A DNA stretch of 64,000 nt, taken from Haematococcus lacustris (Eukaryota > Chlorophyta > Chlorophyceae > Chlamydomonadales > Haematococcaceae). Shown one piece after another: positions 21,284 to 31,557 of the stretch. Within the stretch, counting starts at the first letter, position 1. Each line of letters starts with the position of its first letter. Made by a program: the position numbers and the translations under genes. The notes below the pieces were generated by a model. The model was given only the letters and a program-made list of their open reading frames with translations. It was not told the origin of the DNA and did no database searches. Where the stretch lies: the NCBI GenBank assembly GCA_030144725.1, contig JASKMD010000026.1, positions 12,030,547 to 12,094,546 of the forward strand, read 5' to 3'.

Positions 21284-21938
21284 CTTACATTACTTACCGT
21301 AGCTCAGTAAGCACACGCGTAAGTTCCGCCTAACCGATCTGTAAGTTCCGCCGTAAGGGGGCCCATGCAAGCATGCGGGCCATCTTTTACGCTTCTCCCC
21401 TTCCGCCTTCCCTGCTTCCTCATACCCTGCTTCACCTGTTTCCTCCAACTTTGTTTACTCGTCGAGCCTATCTGCTTCCGAGTGTTTAGTACTAAGCACG
21501 TTACACCCAACCATCTGCACAACGTCTCTTTCAACCACGTGCCTAAGCAGGTCTGCACTGTGACAGCACCTGCTGAGCTGCTGGGCTGCTAACCCCCCAA
21601 ACCCTCCCCTTCTCATGCATGCGATGAAGTCATGCATGCAATGAATCGGCGCCCATGTCGTGCGCCACTGACGTCAGCGTTGTGCCAGCTGCCATCCAGC
21701 ACCTGCACGACATGAAGAAGGTGGCACAACCAGGTAGATGGCACAGTGTGATAGGATGCCTCTGTGGCTCACCAATGCTACTTTGGCTCACCTCCTGATC
21801 CTAGTCCTAGTCCTGATCGTGGTCCTGGTCCTGCGGGGTCTTGCGCATCCACCTCTCGTACTCCTCCCACTCATAGATGTAGGCCATGACCCACATGCGT
21901 CCCAAGATCAGGCTGGCGCGCTTGTCACTCCACACGTG
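21284..21938 (-). mobile_element. hAT 3' end and C-terminal coding fragment, interrupted by gypsy F
   Basis: The hAT terminus (CTTACATTACTTACC) begins at 21284, next to the GGGGC array. The coding end (stop at 21807) reads back to WSDKRASLILGRMW and is cut at 21938 by the 5-bp target duplication ACGTG and the LTR of gypsy F. The missing upstream hAT coding part resumes at 27611. This order shows hAT was there before the LTR element. Confidence 0.9.
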
Positions 21939-22211
21939 TGTAACGTGCAGTGCACGTTGTTAGCCGAGAGACCGTCTTGCGTGTTGCGAGGAAAACTGCC
22001 ATGGAGAAGTTTACAGGAAAACCTCGTGAGAGGGCTAGGGCTTAGAACGGGGCCCCCTGGAATCGAACCAGTTATCCTCACAGCAGAGCTGCTAGGCTTT
22101 AACCTGCCCTACTCACTCGGTAAAAGTAATGCGCCCACCTGCGCCCGCCATAGGCAGTACACAGGTGTCGCGGGCAAAGGGGAACGGTGTCGCTCGAGGC
22201 TCGCCGTTACA
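21939..22211 (-). repeat. 3' LTR of gypsy F
   Basis: It has TG...CA ends with TGTAACG/CGTTACA inverted termini. Compared with the other LTR it carries CGCCCGCC instead of CGCCCACC and CAAAGGGG instead of CAAAAGGG. On the minus strand it contains GGTTCGATTCC, which resembles a tRNA B-box. Confidence 0.92.
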
Positions 22212-22439
22212 TTCACCCCCCCCAGAAGAGGTCCGTTCCGCCCAAGGAGATCCAAGGACTCGCAGCCAATACTGCTTGTTTGGGCTAGTGTGAATTATGA
22301 TTGGTTAACACACATGATAGCCAGGAGCATGATAGCTCAGGTGCAAGAATGCAACCATCCAGCCAGAAGGCTGCTCACACACAGCACAACCCATAGCACA
22401 CCACAGCACTGCAGCAGGAACACTAATCAGGCTGGGTCT

Positions 22440-23534
22440 TCACTTGAGACAGTGGATGGCATTGTACTCAGCCAGAAGCTTGTCACAGCCAGTCAGGTTG
22501 GCTCGTGGCTCCCAGGTATTGAAGGAGGCGTCATAGCCTTCCCACTGGACCAGGAACTCCCCAGCCTTTCCTGCACGGACATATCTGTGGTCAAGCAGAC
22601 GCTCAACATAGTACACAGGAGTCTCATCCATCCATTCTACAGGAGGAGGCATGATGCCCACGTCACTGCCAGAGTATTTCTTGAGCAGTGACACATGGAA
22701 GACAGGATGCAGCCTGCTCATGGTGGCAGGCAGAGTGAGTCTGTAGGCATTGGCATTGATCTTAGCCTCAACCACGAAGGGTCCTACATAACGTGGCACA
22801 AACTTGCGGACCTTGCCTGTCTTAATGCGCAGGTTTCTGGTGCTCAGCAAAACCTGTGCACCCACCTCAAACTCCACGTCTTTCAGACCAGTGTCAGCAT
22901 GACGCTTGTACCTGGCCTGAGCATCAGCCATGTGCCGCCTTGCATGGGCAACACCTTCTTTCCACCACGTGGCAAAGGCATGGGCAGAGGGACAGCGTCC
23001 GCCATCAGGCAGGTCACGCAGCCCAGGAGTGACAGGGCTCTGGCCTGTGTTGAGGAAGAAGGGCGTGGAGTGTATAGACTCCTGCCATGAGTTGTTTACG
23101 GCAAACTCAGCCAAGGCAAGGTGATCAGGCCAGTCAGCCTGAGTGGGAGAGATGTAATGACGAAGCATTTCCTCAAGTACACGATTGTACCTCTCAGTCT
23201 GGCCATCACTCTGTGGCCTGTAGGCAGTAGACATATTAGTCTTCATACCCAGCAGCTTTTTAACAGCATGCCAGAACTTATTATTAAAGTGTGCACCACG
23301 ATCGGTGAGTACTTCAGCCGGAAGGCCGTGTAACCTGAATACATTGTTAATGAACAGCCGGGTGAAGGCCATGGCATTCATGGACTCCTTGCAGGGCACA
23401 AAATGCACCATTTTGCTCAGGCGGTCAACAATGACACAGATGGCATCATAGCCATGGGTCCCAGTAGGCAGCTTGGTCACAAGGTCCATAGACACATGCT
23501 CCCACCGATACCCTGGGACAGTCAGGGGTCTCAA
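22440..23534 (-). pseudogene. Gypsy F integrase core and chromodomain
   Basis: The frame encodes a Ty3/gypsy integrase core with the DDE triad recognisable in VSMDLVTKLP, LTDRGAHFNN and QTERYNRVLEEML. It is followed by the C-terminal region (HPVFHVSLLKKY) and a chromodomain (FLVQWEGYDASFNTWEP) that ends the protein. Chromodomains direct integration of chromoviruses to particular chromatin. The segment is separated from the upstream zinc-binding part (23581-24150) by a frame break. Confidence 0.9.
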
Positions 23535-23580
23535 CAGACCACCCGGCTTAGAGTTGGAGGACTTATCGCGTTGACACGCA

Positions 23581-24150
23581 TCACATGTCCCTTACATCAG
23601 CACGCACAGTGTTCCACCAGAATACACGTGTGACACGCTCGAGGGTTTTGGTCATTCCCACATGGCCAGCATAGGCAGCATCATGCATCTCGTGCAGAAT
23701 GTGCTCACGCAGTTCAGGCACATTGGGGACCACCACTAAGTCCTTACCAGAGATCCGCCAGAGACCGTCGGTGTCCTGGTACATTCCAGAATGATCAGCT
23801 TTGGCAGCAAACGCAGGGTCCTGCTGGTATCCAAGGTTCAGTTGATCAGAAAGTCCCATAGGAGCAGCGGGAGCCGCAGGATACTGCGCTGTCTCAGTCT
23901 GTGTAACAGGGGTCTCAGACCCTATCGGGTCCAACATGGCTTCAACACACGTGGTATCTTTCTCAAATTGTGACAGAGCAAGGGGGGATTTCGCACTGAT
24001 GGCAGCCGGGGCAGCGGCACGAAGGCCAGCCTCACGAGCTCCCCCCCCCTCCAAAGAAAGCTTGGCCTGCCTCCTGGTGGTAACAGCACACACCGAGACA
24101 CTTTCTGGAGAATCGTGCACAATCCGGGACAAAGGGTCTGCAGGGTTCAC
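23581..24150 (-). pseudogene. Gypsy F RNase H/integrase linker with zinc-binding region start
   Basis: It starts with NPADPLSR, the conserved end of the RNase H/connection region, and has a variable linker. It then enters the integrase HHCC region (HILHEMHDAAYAGHVGMTKT, then VFWWNTVRADVRDM), where the frame is lost before the CxxC pair. Confidence 0.8.
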
Positions 24151-24177
24151 AGTGCCTGAGACTGTATGAGAACCTGC

Positions 24178-24636
24178 TCATGAACTCCACCACCTGGCCT
24201 GGCGCCTATATAGCACTTTCTGGGTAGGCAAGGCAACCAAAGGCTGGTGACCGGTGAATAGAGTGAACGGCACGCCTTTTAAGTAGCAACGCCATTCTTT
24301 GCATGCTGTGACTAAAGAGAGGAACTCTTGTTCACCAGTTGTGTAGTTGATCTCAGCAGGTGACAGCTTGCGGCTTAAATAGGCCAGTGGATAGCCATCC
24401 TGCATGAGGACTGCACCCAATCCCTGGAGGGACGCATCACAGTAAACCTGTAACGGTTTGGTGTGATCGGGTAGTCTCAGCATGGGAACTGCAGCGATGG
24501 CAGCTTTGAGAGCATTGAATGCTGTCAAAGGTACCTCAGGCCAGTCGTGCCGTGGAAATGACTGACCGCCTTCACCACAAAGATTTGTGAGAGGTGCAGC
24601 AATATTGCTGAAATTACAGACAAACTTGCGCACCAA
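24178..24636 (-). pseudogene. Gypsy F RNase H fragment
   Basis: It contains [20 protein letters not shown] (first catalytic Asp region) and [20 protein letters not shown] (catalytic Glu region). The usual TDH motif is changed to FTGHQPL, which removes the expected Asp. The frame is interrupted on both sides. Confidence 0.85.
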
Positions 24637-24689
24637 TAATTAGCAGCGCCAAGGAATGACAGTAATCCTTGGAGGGACTGGGGAATACG

Positions 24690-25603
24690 TCAGTTAGCAA
24701 TTGTTGAGATCTTATCAGGATCTACAGCAATACCTCCAGCAGTGACCAGATGGCCTAAGAATTTAATTGTATAACGCATAAACTCACATTTGGATAGTTT
24801 AGCATACAACTTATTCTTACGCAGTAATTCAAATACTTGCTTCAGGTGCAGCAGGTGATCCTGAACTGACCTAGACATGACAAGGATGTCATCCAGATAC
24901 ACCAAGGCACACTTACCCAGCACAGTAGCAAAGGCGTCGTTCATGACCCGTTGGAATGTAGCTGGAGCGTTGGTCAGTCCAAAGCATAACACTTTGAACT
25001 GAAAGTGACCTTCAGGTGTGCGGAAGGCCGTTTTAGGCACATCCTCAGGAGTGATCCTGATCTGGTGGTAACCAGCCTGCAGGTCTAGGGATGAGAAGAC
25101 TTTGCAGCCAGACAGCTTGTCAAACAAGTCATCAATGCGAGGCAGTGGATACTGGTCACGCAGTGTGATCTTGTTGAGCTGCCTATAGTCTATACACATT
25201 CTCATTCACCTGACTTCTTCTGACCAAACAGGACAGGAGCTGCATAAGGAGAAGAGCTTGGCTCAATCATACCTTTAGCAAGTAGGTCCTGTATCTGTTG
25301 CTTCAGCTCGTCATGCTCAGGCTTGCTTAGCCTGTACATGGGAGTGGCTGGAGGGCGGTTACCAGGCTCCAGGGGTATAGTATGACCCACTGGGCGGTCT
25401 GGTGGCAAGCCAGTGAGAGGTGTGAACACATCACTGTATTCTACCAGCAGAGAATCCAACTGAGCTGTGATAGCATCAGGGAGACCATGAGGGGTCACCT
25501 CAGGTTGAGGTATGGCAGAGCCATCAGGGCTGATAAGAGCCACAACGGCACGATCGCCTTTCCTCAACCACCTTGCTGTCACCTTGGCAGTAGCCAAAGG
25601 CAT
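24690..25603 (-). pseudogene. Gypsy F reverse transcriptase, frameshifted
   Basis: Two overlapping frames (25603-25202 and 25205-24690) together encode the RT. The first gives [14 protein letters not shown] and [16 protein letters not shown]. The second gives [38 protein letters not shown] and the catalytic YLDD ([10 protein letters not shown]). The frame changes between residues equivalent to VLF and [11 protein letters not shown]. It ends at DKISTIAN followed by a stop where other copies continue into the connection domain. Confidence 0.9.
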
Positions 25604-27337
25604 AGTATATCAAGGCGGCTGCATGGTGTTTGCTCACTAGGGCAAAGGCAAAGTTGATGACAAGATGTCATGTCTGCAAAAACCACATGTGCTCAATGGC
25701 ATAGCGGTGCACAACTAGGTTGTCAGCCACAAGCATAGTAGCAAGTGTGTACAACATGACACCATGTGCATGCACATACCATGAAGGCATGTCATGATTA
25801 CTAATACATACACATCAATCGTCAAGCGATGCGTGTACATGTTTTTAGATGTCTTACCCATAAGGGCTGGACACATGACCATACATGAAATGGCTTTAGG
25901 ACGTAGCTTACAAGCTTGTTTACAGCACAAGAGCTCCATCTAAGGTCATCAGAGCAGCTCTGAGTGCATGATAAACACCAAAGTGTCATGGTGACACAAT
26001 GCTGAGATACGCATTAAATGCGAATGGCAAAGTATGACAAACGTTTGCCTGGTAGACCTGATGATCAGAACAAGCTCATGCATGACAAGATATCCTTGTG
26101 TGCGAGCTGTGCGCCAAAGCACAACACATGGGTCACATGAAATGGTCGAAGTTGACACTAGGTTCAGGGTGACAAGGACCATGGGTATCATGATCAGTAG
26201 GGTGGGGCATGGCCACCATCGCATGGACCTGAGCCTACAAGGCTGTCATGCAACCCATCAGGGCTCAATGGCTCACAATAGGGTTCCCTTGAACTGTGCT
26301 TCATGACCAGCAGAGTGCCACAGTAGCAAGACGACAACGTCGAGTAACACATTGCCTTGATAAGCAAGTATGCATGGTGCAAGCAGATGCTTATGGCAGA
26401 AGATGACACTAGGTGCCACGCCGCACCATGATTAGGGCTGTCCATGTGTAGAACTGCCATAGACGTTGCCATAGGCTGCCATAGAGGTTGCACCATTGAT
26501 AATAGGCGTTGCCATAGGCTGCCATAAAGGTTTTCATAGAGATCATAAAGGACCTGTAAGAACACCTGTACTTGGAGCAACCACATTAGCATGGTGAGTA
26601 GAAGGCAACGGTCAGATATGTACCATAGCCATCACCAAGGCCATCAGCAAGGCCATCAGCAAGCCTAAGGGCTTGAGGCTGTCAGCAGCATGTACTAAGC
26701 ATAGCACGGCTGTAGCATGGCTGGCAGCAATGGCCAAGCATATGCAAACCTGATACATTCAGGGCTGGCAAAGGACTAGTTGTACGCACATTGAACTTGT
26801 GCACAACAAACACAGATGTGTACAACATGCATAGCACGCTGGCAGCGTACCACCAAGGTAGCTATCTTGTCCATCATTTTTTTATTCACGTTTACGACGT
26901 GTTGTCCTTTGTTCGGTCTGAGCCAGAAGCTTAGACGCAACCTGCGGCCGCTAAAGACATGCAGGCCAGAAGGACTAGAGGAGGTGCGACAAGCGCTACA
27001 GATTTAGCTTGCCAGAGTGCAATGAAATGCAACAAGGCGCAACACTGGACCTGCCACAGGAACCTCATTTCGCGAGAGTAGCCTTTGGGAGTAGCCATCG
27101 TCGGAGGGCGAATTGTGGCAACTACGGACAAATCCGTAAAGGGCAGCAGACACGACCAGGTTGTCAGGCAAAAACAGGAACGACCACCTGGCCCCGATAA
27201 TGGTGGGCAGCGTTGGCTGTTCGCCTCCACTGTCAGCGTTCTCCAAAGCCGAAGCTCCACTAGCGTGAAAGCCAGAAGTCAGCCGGAGGCTGGAGGCATG
27301 ATGCCCTCGCAAACGCAAGTCTGGTCGGAAACCACTC
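25604..27337. other. Gypsy F gag/leader region without a detectable ORF
   Basis: This lies between the 5' LTR and the pol remains. Base composition is less GC-rich than its surroundings. Short repeats such as GCCATAGGCTGCCATA occur near 26460-26530. No Gag-like frame, zinc knuckle or protease motif was found on either strand. It may be a degenerate gag or foreign sequence picked up by a non-autonomous element. Confidence 0.5.
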
Positions 27338-27610
27338 TGTAACGTGCAGTGCACGTTGTTAGCCGAGAGACCGTCTTGCGTGTTGCGAGGAAAACTGCCA
27401 TGGAGAAGTTTACAGGAAAACCTCGTGAGAGGGCTAGGGCTTAGAACGGGGCCCCCTGGAATCGAACCAGTTATCCTCACAGCAGAGCTGCTAGGCTTTA
27501 ACCTGCCCTACTCACTCGGTAAAAGTAATGCGCCCACCTGCGCCCACCATAGGCAGTACACAGGTGTCGCGGGCAAAAGGGAACGGTGTCGCTCGAGGCT
27601 CGCCGTTACA
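27338..27610 (-). repeat. 5' LTR of gypsy F
   Basis: Partner of 21939-22211, followed on the right by the target duplication ACGTG and the remaining hAT sequence. Confidence 0.92.
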
Positions 27611-27891
27611 ACGTGGCGGAAGGCACTGAAGACCCGCTCATTCGCAGTAGCTGTGGCGGGGATGCACAACACCCGTTGAGCCACGGTCTGCAGTTCCGGG
27701 GCGAAGTGTCCATGCTGCTGCGACCACCTGACTGGGTCCATAGTCAGCTGAGGGGCGAAGTACACAGCTGACATGCTGGTGCGCGAGAACAACACCACAC
27801 CTGACTGTTGCCACGTTGCCAGCCGGCTGAGTGCTGCAGCAGCCGGACGGTCACCCTCGCTGCCATCCTCCGTGGCCAGCTTGATGAGGAG
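27611..27891 (-). pseudogene. hAT transposase fragment, second half of the interrupted copy
   Basis: It continues the hAT C-terminal coding region split by gypsy F ([10 protein letters not shown]..., back to [18 protein letters not shown]). At 27891 it joins gypsy A sequence with about 4 unassigned bases (27892-27895). The hAT frame is fused in frame with gypsy A pol, so one long ORF runs from pol through hAT into the F LTR (stop at 27508). Confidence 0.85.
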
Positions 27892-27895
27892 AATC

Positions 27896-30800
27896 ATCCT
27901 GAAGGCCACGTCATTCACTTTCTGTGTGACTTGGAAGGGCCCAATGTACAGGGGTAATAGCTTCGGGGACCCCGGATTCTTGAACTTTAAGTGCTTCGTT
28001 CGAAGCAGCACTTCACTGCCCACGACAATCTCGCTTTCGTCCCTGTGCATGAGGTCATAATAGGCCTTTTGACGTTTACGAGCCGCGTCTAATGCGAGCT
28101 TAGCCTTCTCCAGGTTGTCTTTCATGACTCTGGCAAAGTTTTGGGCGGCGTTGTTTGTCGTGGCGTCGAGCTTTAAGGTTATCGGCACGTTTGGGTCCTT
28201 TACGTTGTTCAAGCGAAAGGGGGTTGTCCCAATGGAGGAGTTGTACGAGTTGTTGATTGCAAACTCGGCTGAGGACAGGAATTTATCCCAATCCACGTAC
28301 TCGACTCCGACGTAGTGCCGTAACATGTCTTCCATCACCTTGTTCATTCTTTCAGTCTGGCCGTCTGACTGAGGATGAAACGCGGTGGACAAGCATTGCT
28401 TGGTTTGCATGATGTCGCACAGTCCTGAGAAGAACTGACCTCGGAAACGAGGGTCCCTATCTGATATGATCTCAAGGGGCATGCCATGCAGCTTGAAGAC
28501 ATTGTCGTAGAAGAGACGTGCCACGTCTTCTCCATTGACCTTCTCGACGGTGGGGGCCAGGTGCACCATTTTGGTCAGCCTATCCACAATCACGAGGATG
28601 GAGTCGTGTCCTGCTACCGTCTTGGGCAGCTTAACCACGAATTCCATGCTTACACTATCCCATGGGGCTTTGGGCATTTGCAATGGCACCATTAGTCCGG
28701 CCGGCTTCTGGGTGCTGCTTTTATTGCGTTGGCACACGTGGCATCGTTTCACATAGTCTGCCACGTAATTGTGCATGCCAGGCCACCAGAATCTATCTGA
28801 TACAGCCTTGTATGTCTTTGCAATCCCTCCATGCCCGCTCATTGGGGTGTCATGAAGTTCATACAAGAGAGCCCTCTTGACGCCTTCTAAGTTCGGGACC
28901 ACGACTCGGGAGCCATGATACCACAGTAGTGAGTTTTCACACAAGCGCAGGTCTGTGAGGTTGCGTGCATCCTCAAACCACGGATCTTGCCGATATCCTG
29001 ATTGGATAGTGGCGATAGTGTCTTGTAACTCATCAGGGTCGGGATGTGTTTCCTCCAAAACGGCGGGAGCCTCTTGGGGCTTTCTTCCCGTTCGTGTCCG
29101 TTTCTTTGGCTCAAGTTGTTTAACCACCTCAGCAGGTTTAGGTGTTGGTGACTTGCCAGTCTTGCTGCGTGTCACGGCCATGAGCACTGCTGCTGTCTTG
29201 TTTGGTGGATACCGGGACAAGGGATCAGCAACGTTCATCCGTCCGGATTTGTACTCCCAAGTGAGTTGCTTAAACCTTTGTAGGTACTCTGACCACCTGG
29301 TTTGTCTTCTCGAGAGGTTTGGTTGGGTGTTTATGTAGATGAGTGGGTTATGATCTGTGATCACCTTGAACTCCACCCCCTCCAAATAGCATCGCCATGT
29401 CTTTAAGGCATGGACGACTGCCAAGAGCTCCTGCTCTCCTGTGGTGTAATTCACCTCTGCCGGTATCAAGCGTCTGCTTTCAAAAGCAATTGGATGACCA
29501 TCTTGCATAAGCACAGCGCCGATTCCGGTCATGGATGCATCACAGATCACTTGGAACTGCTTGGAGAAGTCTGGCAGTGCTAACACTGGAGCGTTGGACA
29601 AGGCATGCTTAACACCTCGAAATGCAGCCTCACAACTGTCATCCCAACACCATTGGACGTGAGTCTTGGTGAGGTTTGTTAGTGGTGCAACTAGTTTGGC
29701 AAAACCTTGTATGAAGGTGCGAAAATAGGTTGCAAGTCCAACGAATGAGCGGACGGACGCCACATCTGTGAGTGGTGGCCAGTCTACAATGCTCTGAATT
29801 TTTGCAGGGTCAGGACGAATGCCTTTTACACCTACAAGGTGACCGAGGAATTTCAGCTCGGCTCGTTCGAATTCGCACTTTTTGAGCTTAGCATATAACT
29901 GGTTTTGTAAGAGGAGTTTGAAAACAACCTCCAAGTGTTTTGCATGCTCGGTTTTATCCTTGCTGAACACTAAGATGTCATCAAGGTAGACCACAACGAA
30001 TTTGTTGTGCTCTCTGAAGATATCGTTCATCACCGCTTGAAATGTAGCAGGTGCATTAGTCAAGCCGAAGCTTAAGACTTTGAACTGATAATGTCCGAAC
30101 GGCGTGCGAAAGGCCGATTTGGGAACGTCTTCAGGCGTGATGCGGATTTGATGGTAGCCCGATTGCAGGTCGAGGCTGCTGAACACGGTGGCTCCATGCA
30201 GGCGATCAATGAGTTGATCTATTCGGGGCAAAGGGTACTTATTTTTGATAGTCACCTTGTTGAGTGCCCTATAGTCAATGCACATACGGAGTGACCCATC
30301 TGCTTTTGTCACAAACAGGACAGGGGCGCCGTAAGGTGAGGAGCTAGGTTCGATAAGACCAAGAGCAAGAAGCTCTTTGATTTGATTTTCGACCTCTGCG
30401 AGTTCCGCTGGCGACATGCGATACATGGGCCGAAACGGCGGTTTAGCTCCAGGCTCCAACGGGATTGTGTGAGCAATGTTCCGTTCTGGGGGGAGCCCTT
30501 GCAGGTCGTCAAAGACTTGTGCATATTGTTTGATCAAAGCCTTGATAGGGGCACTGCATTCGTGTTCTTTAGCGGCTTTAGGTGCAGCCGGTGTTGCGTT
30601 TGCAGCTGAGACATGGATCAGGGCCGCTTTTGCACCTTTTCGCATATCACGTTTGGCTCTGCTTAGAGTGATGCACGACAAACCGATGGTATTGGCTTGG
30701 GTGGTTACTGTTCTTGGTTTTAGCACAGCGCGTCGATTGTACGGGCCAGCGATTGTGCATGTTCGCGCGCCGTAATCGATCACGCCTTTGTGGGCCAAAA

Positions 30801-31557
30801 GAAACTCGTCTCCAAGGATGATGTCATAGTTGAGGGGCATGTCAATTACAAAGCACGAGCATGTCTTAATGACACCTTGCAACTTGAATTTTATTGAGCA
30901 TATGCCTTGGGTCTCACCATGTGAACCATCAGCTAACACTACAGGTTGCTTATCATCCCTGGCACGCAAGTTGAGCCTTGCAGTCAATGTTTTGCTCACA
31001 AAGCAGTGGGTGGCACCTGAGTCAATCAAGAGAGTTACTGGATTGTTGCTAACGACAGCGTCAAAGGTCATAACAGGCCCGTCATCATTGGCTGTTGCTG
31101 TCCTAGCCCTGAAGGTGTCTTGGCATGCGGGGGCGTTGTAAAACACCTGAATTGCATGCGGGGGTACGTCGCCATTCATCCTCAATAGAGTGTGGCGAGG
31201 GAAAGTATGCAGCAGCGTCCAGCTTGCTGTTAGCTTCCTCCACTCCTTGTATCTGAAGGTACCCGAAAACCTGGGAAGCAGCACACAGGCGGATGTCGTA
31301 TTTGGACTCTCTTGCTTGTGAGCGTTGTAGTGCTCAAGGCAGGTTTTGAGATGACTGGGTGCACAGTCGATCCACACATGCTGACCAGGCATGATGTCAG
31401 ACAGGAACTGTGCAGGGTCGGTGATGGGGTCAGCAGCAGACGAGGCATGTCCTATTGTGGAGAAGGGTTTGCCTGTCTTAGAAACTATTTGGTTCACCAA
31501 ATTAGGATGCACTGCTGCACTCACCGTTAGCTCCGGCTGTCCCTCCGGAGGACACCT
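27896..31557 (-). CDS. pol: Gypsy A Pol polyprotein (protease, RT, RNase H, integrase), 3'-truncated
   Basis: Reading down from 31557, in the Gag frame: a region of about 150 residues ahead of the protease ([19 protein letters not shown]...), then aspartic protease ([13 protein letters not shown]). RT follows ([39 protein letters not shown]), then RNase H ([27 protein letters not shown]). Integrase has its HHCC finger (H...H, CHVCQRNK) and core. The first core Asp is replaced by Glu ([11 protein letters not shown]; other copies have SMDFVV), while SDRDPRFRG and [15 protein letters not shown] are intact. The C-terminal chromodomain present in B, C and D is missing, replaced by the hAT fragment. 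Pol is otherwise open over about 1220 codons. It probably cannot integrate by itself. Confidence 0.93.

Larger units (their letters stand above)
16851..21938. repeat. Segmental duplication of about 5 kb, copy 1
   Basis: From CTATCAAT at 16851, the sequence is collinear with 48384 onward at an offset of 31539 after an 8-base indel. The match runs through the spliced gene, the CTG-rich tract, the (GGGGC)n array and the hAT 3' end. It resumes after the gypsy F insertion at 27611-27891. Very few substitutions are visible outside the GGGGC array. LINE sequence lies directly upstream of both copies, but from different LINE families. Confidence 0.95.
21939..27610 (-). mobile_element. Complete Ty3/gypsy LTR retrotransposon F (about 5.67 kb)
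   Basis: Two 273-bp LTRs (21939-22211 and 27338-27610) start TGTAACG and end CGTTACA and are flanked by the direct duplication ACGTG (21934-21938 and 27611-27615). On the minus strand the right LTR is the 5' LTR. Next to it is a primer-binding-like TGGTTTCCGACC (ending near 27334). Next to the 3' LTR is a polypurine tract GGGGGGGGTGAA (22212-22223). The LTRs differ at only two positions seen by eye. Pol is broken into at least five frames and no gag ORF is visible, so this copy is recent but not autonomous. Confidence 0.92.

Noticed and set aside
19305..21302. Very long Gly/Arg/Ala ORF through the GGGGC array (and its partner at 50844-52769)
   Set aside because: A five-base repeat without stops is open in every frame; the peptide is purely repeat-derived and there is no domain or start context.
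27418..27540. tRNA-like segment (GGTTCGATTCC, B-box-like) in both F LTRs on the minus strand
   Set aside because: No cloverleaf with proper acceptor and anticodon stems can be drawn, and it lies inside LTRs. Not annotated as tRNA or SINE.
27985..29340. Plus-strand ORFs opposite gypsy pol (also at 36066-37562, 55159-56011 and 58893-60389)
   Set aside because: They recur in every gypsy copy because the opposite strand is conserved; they contain no motifs of their own.
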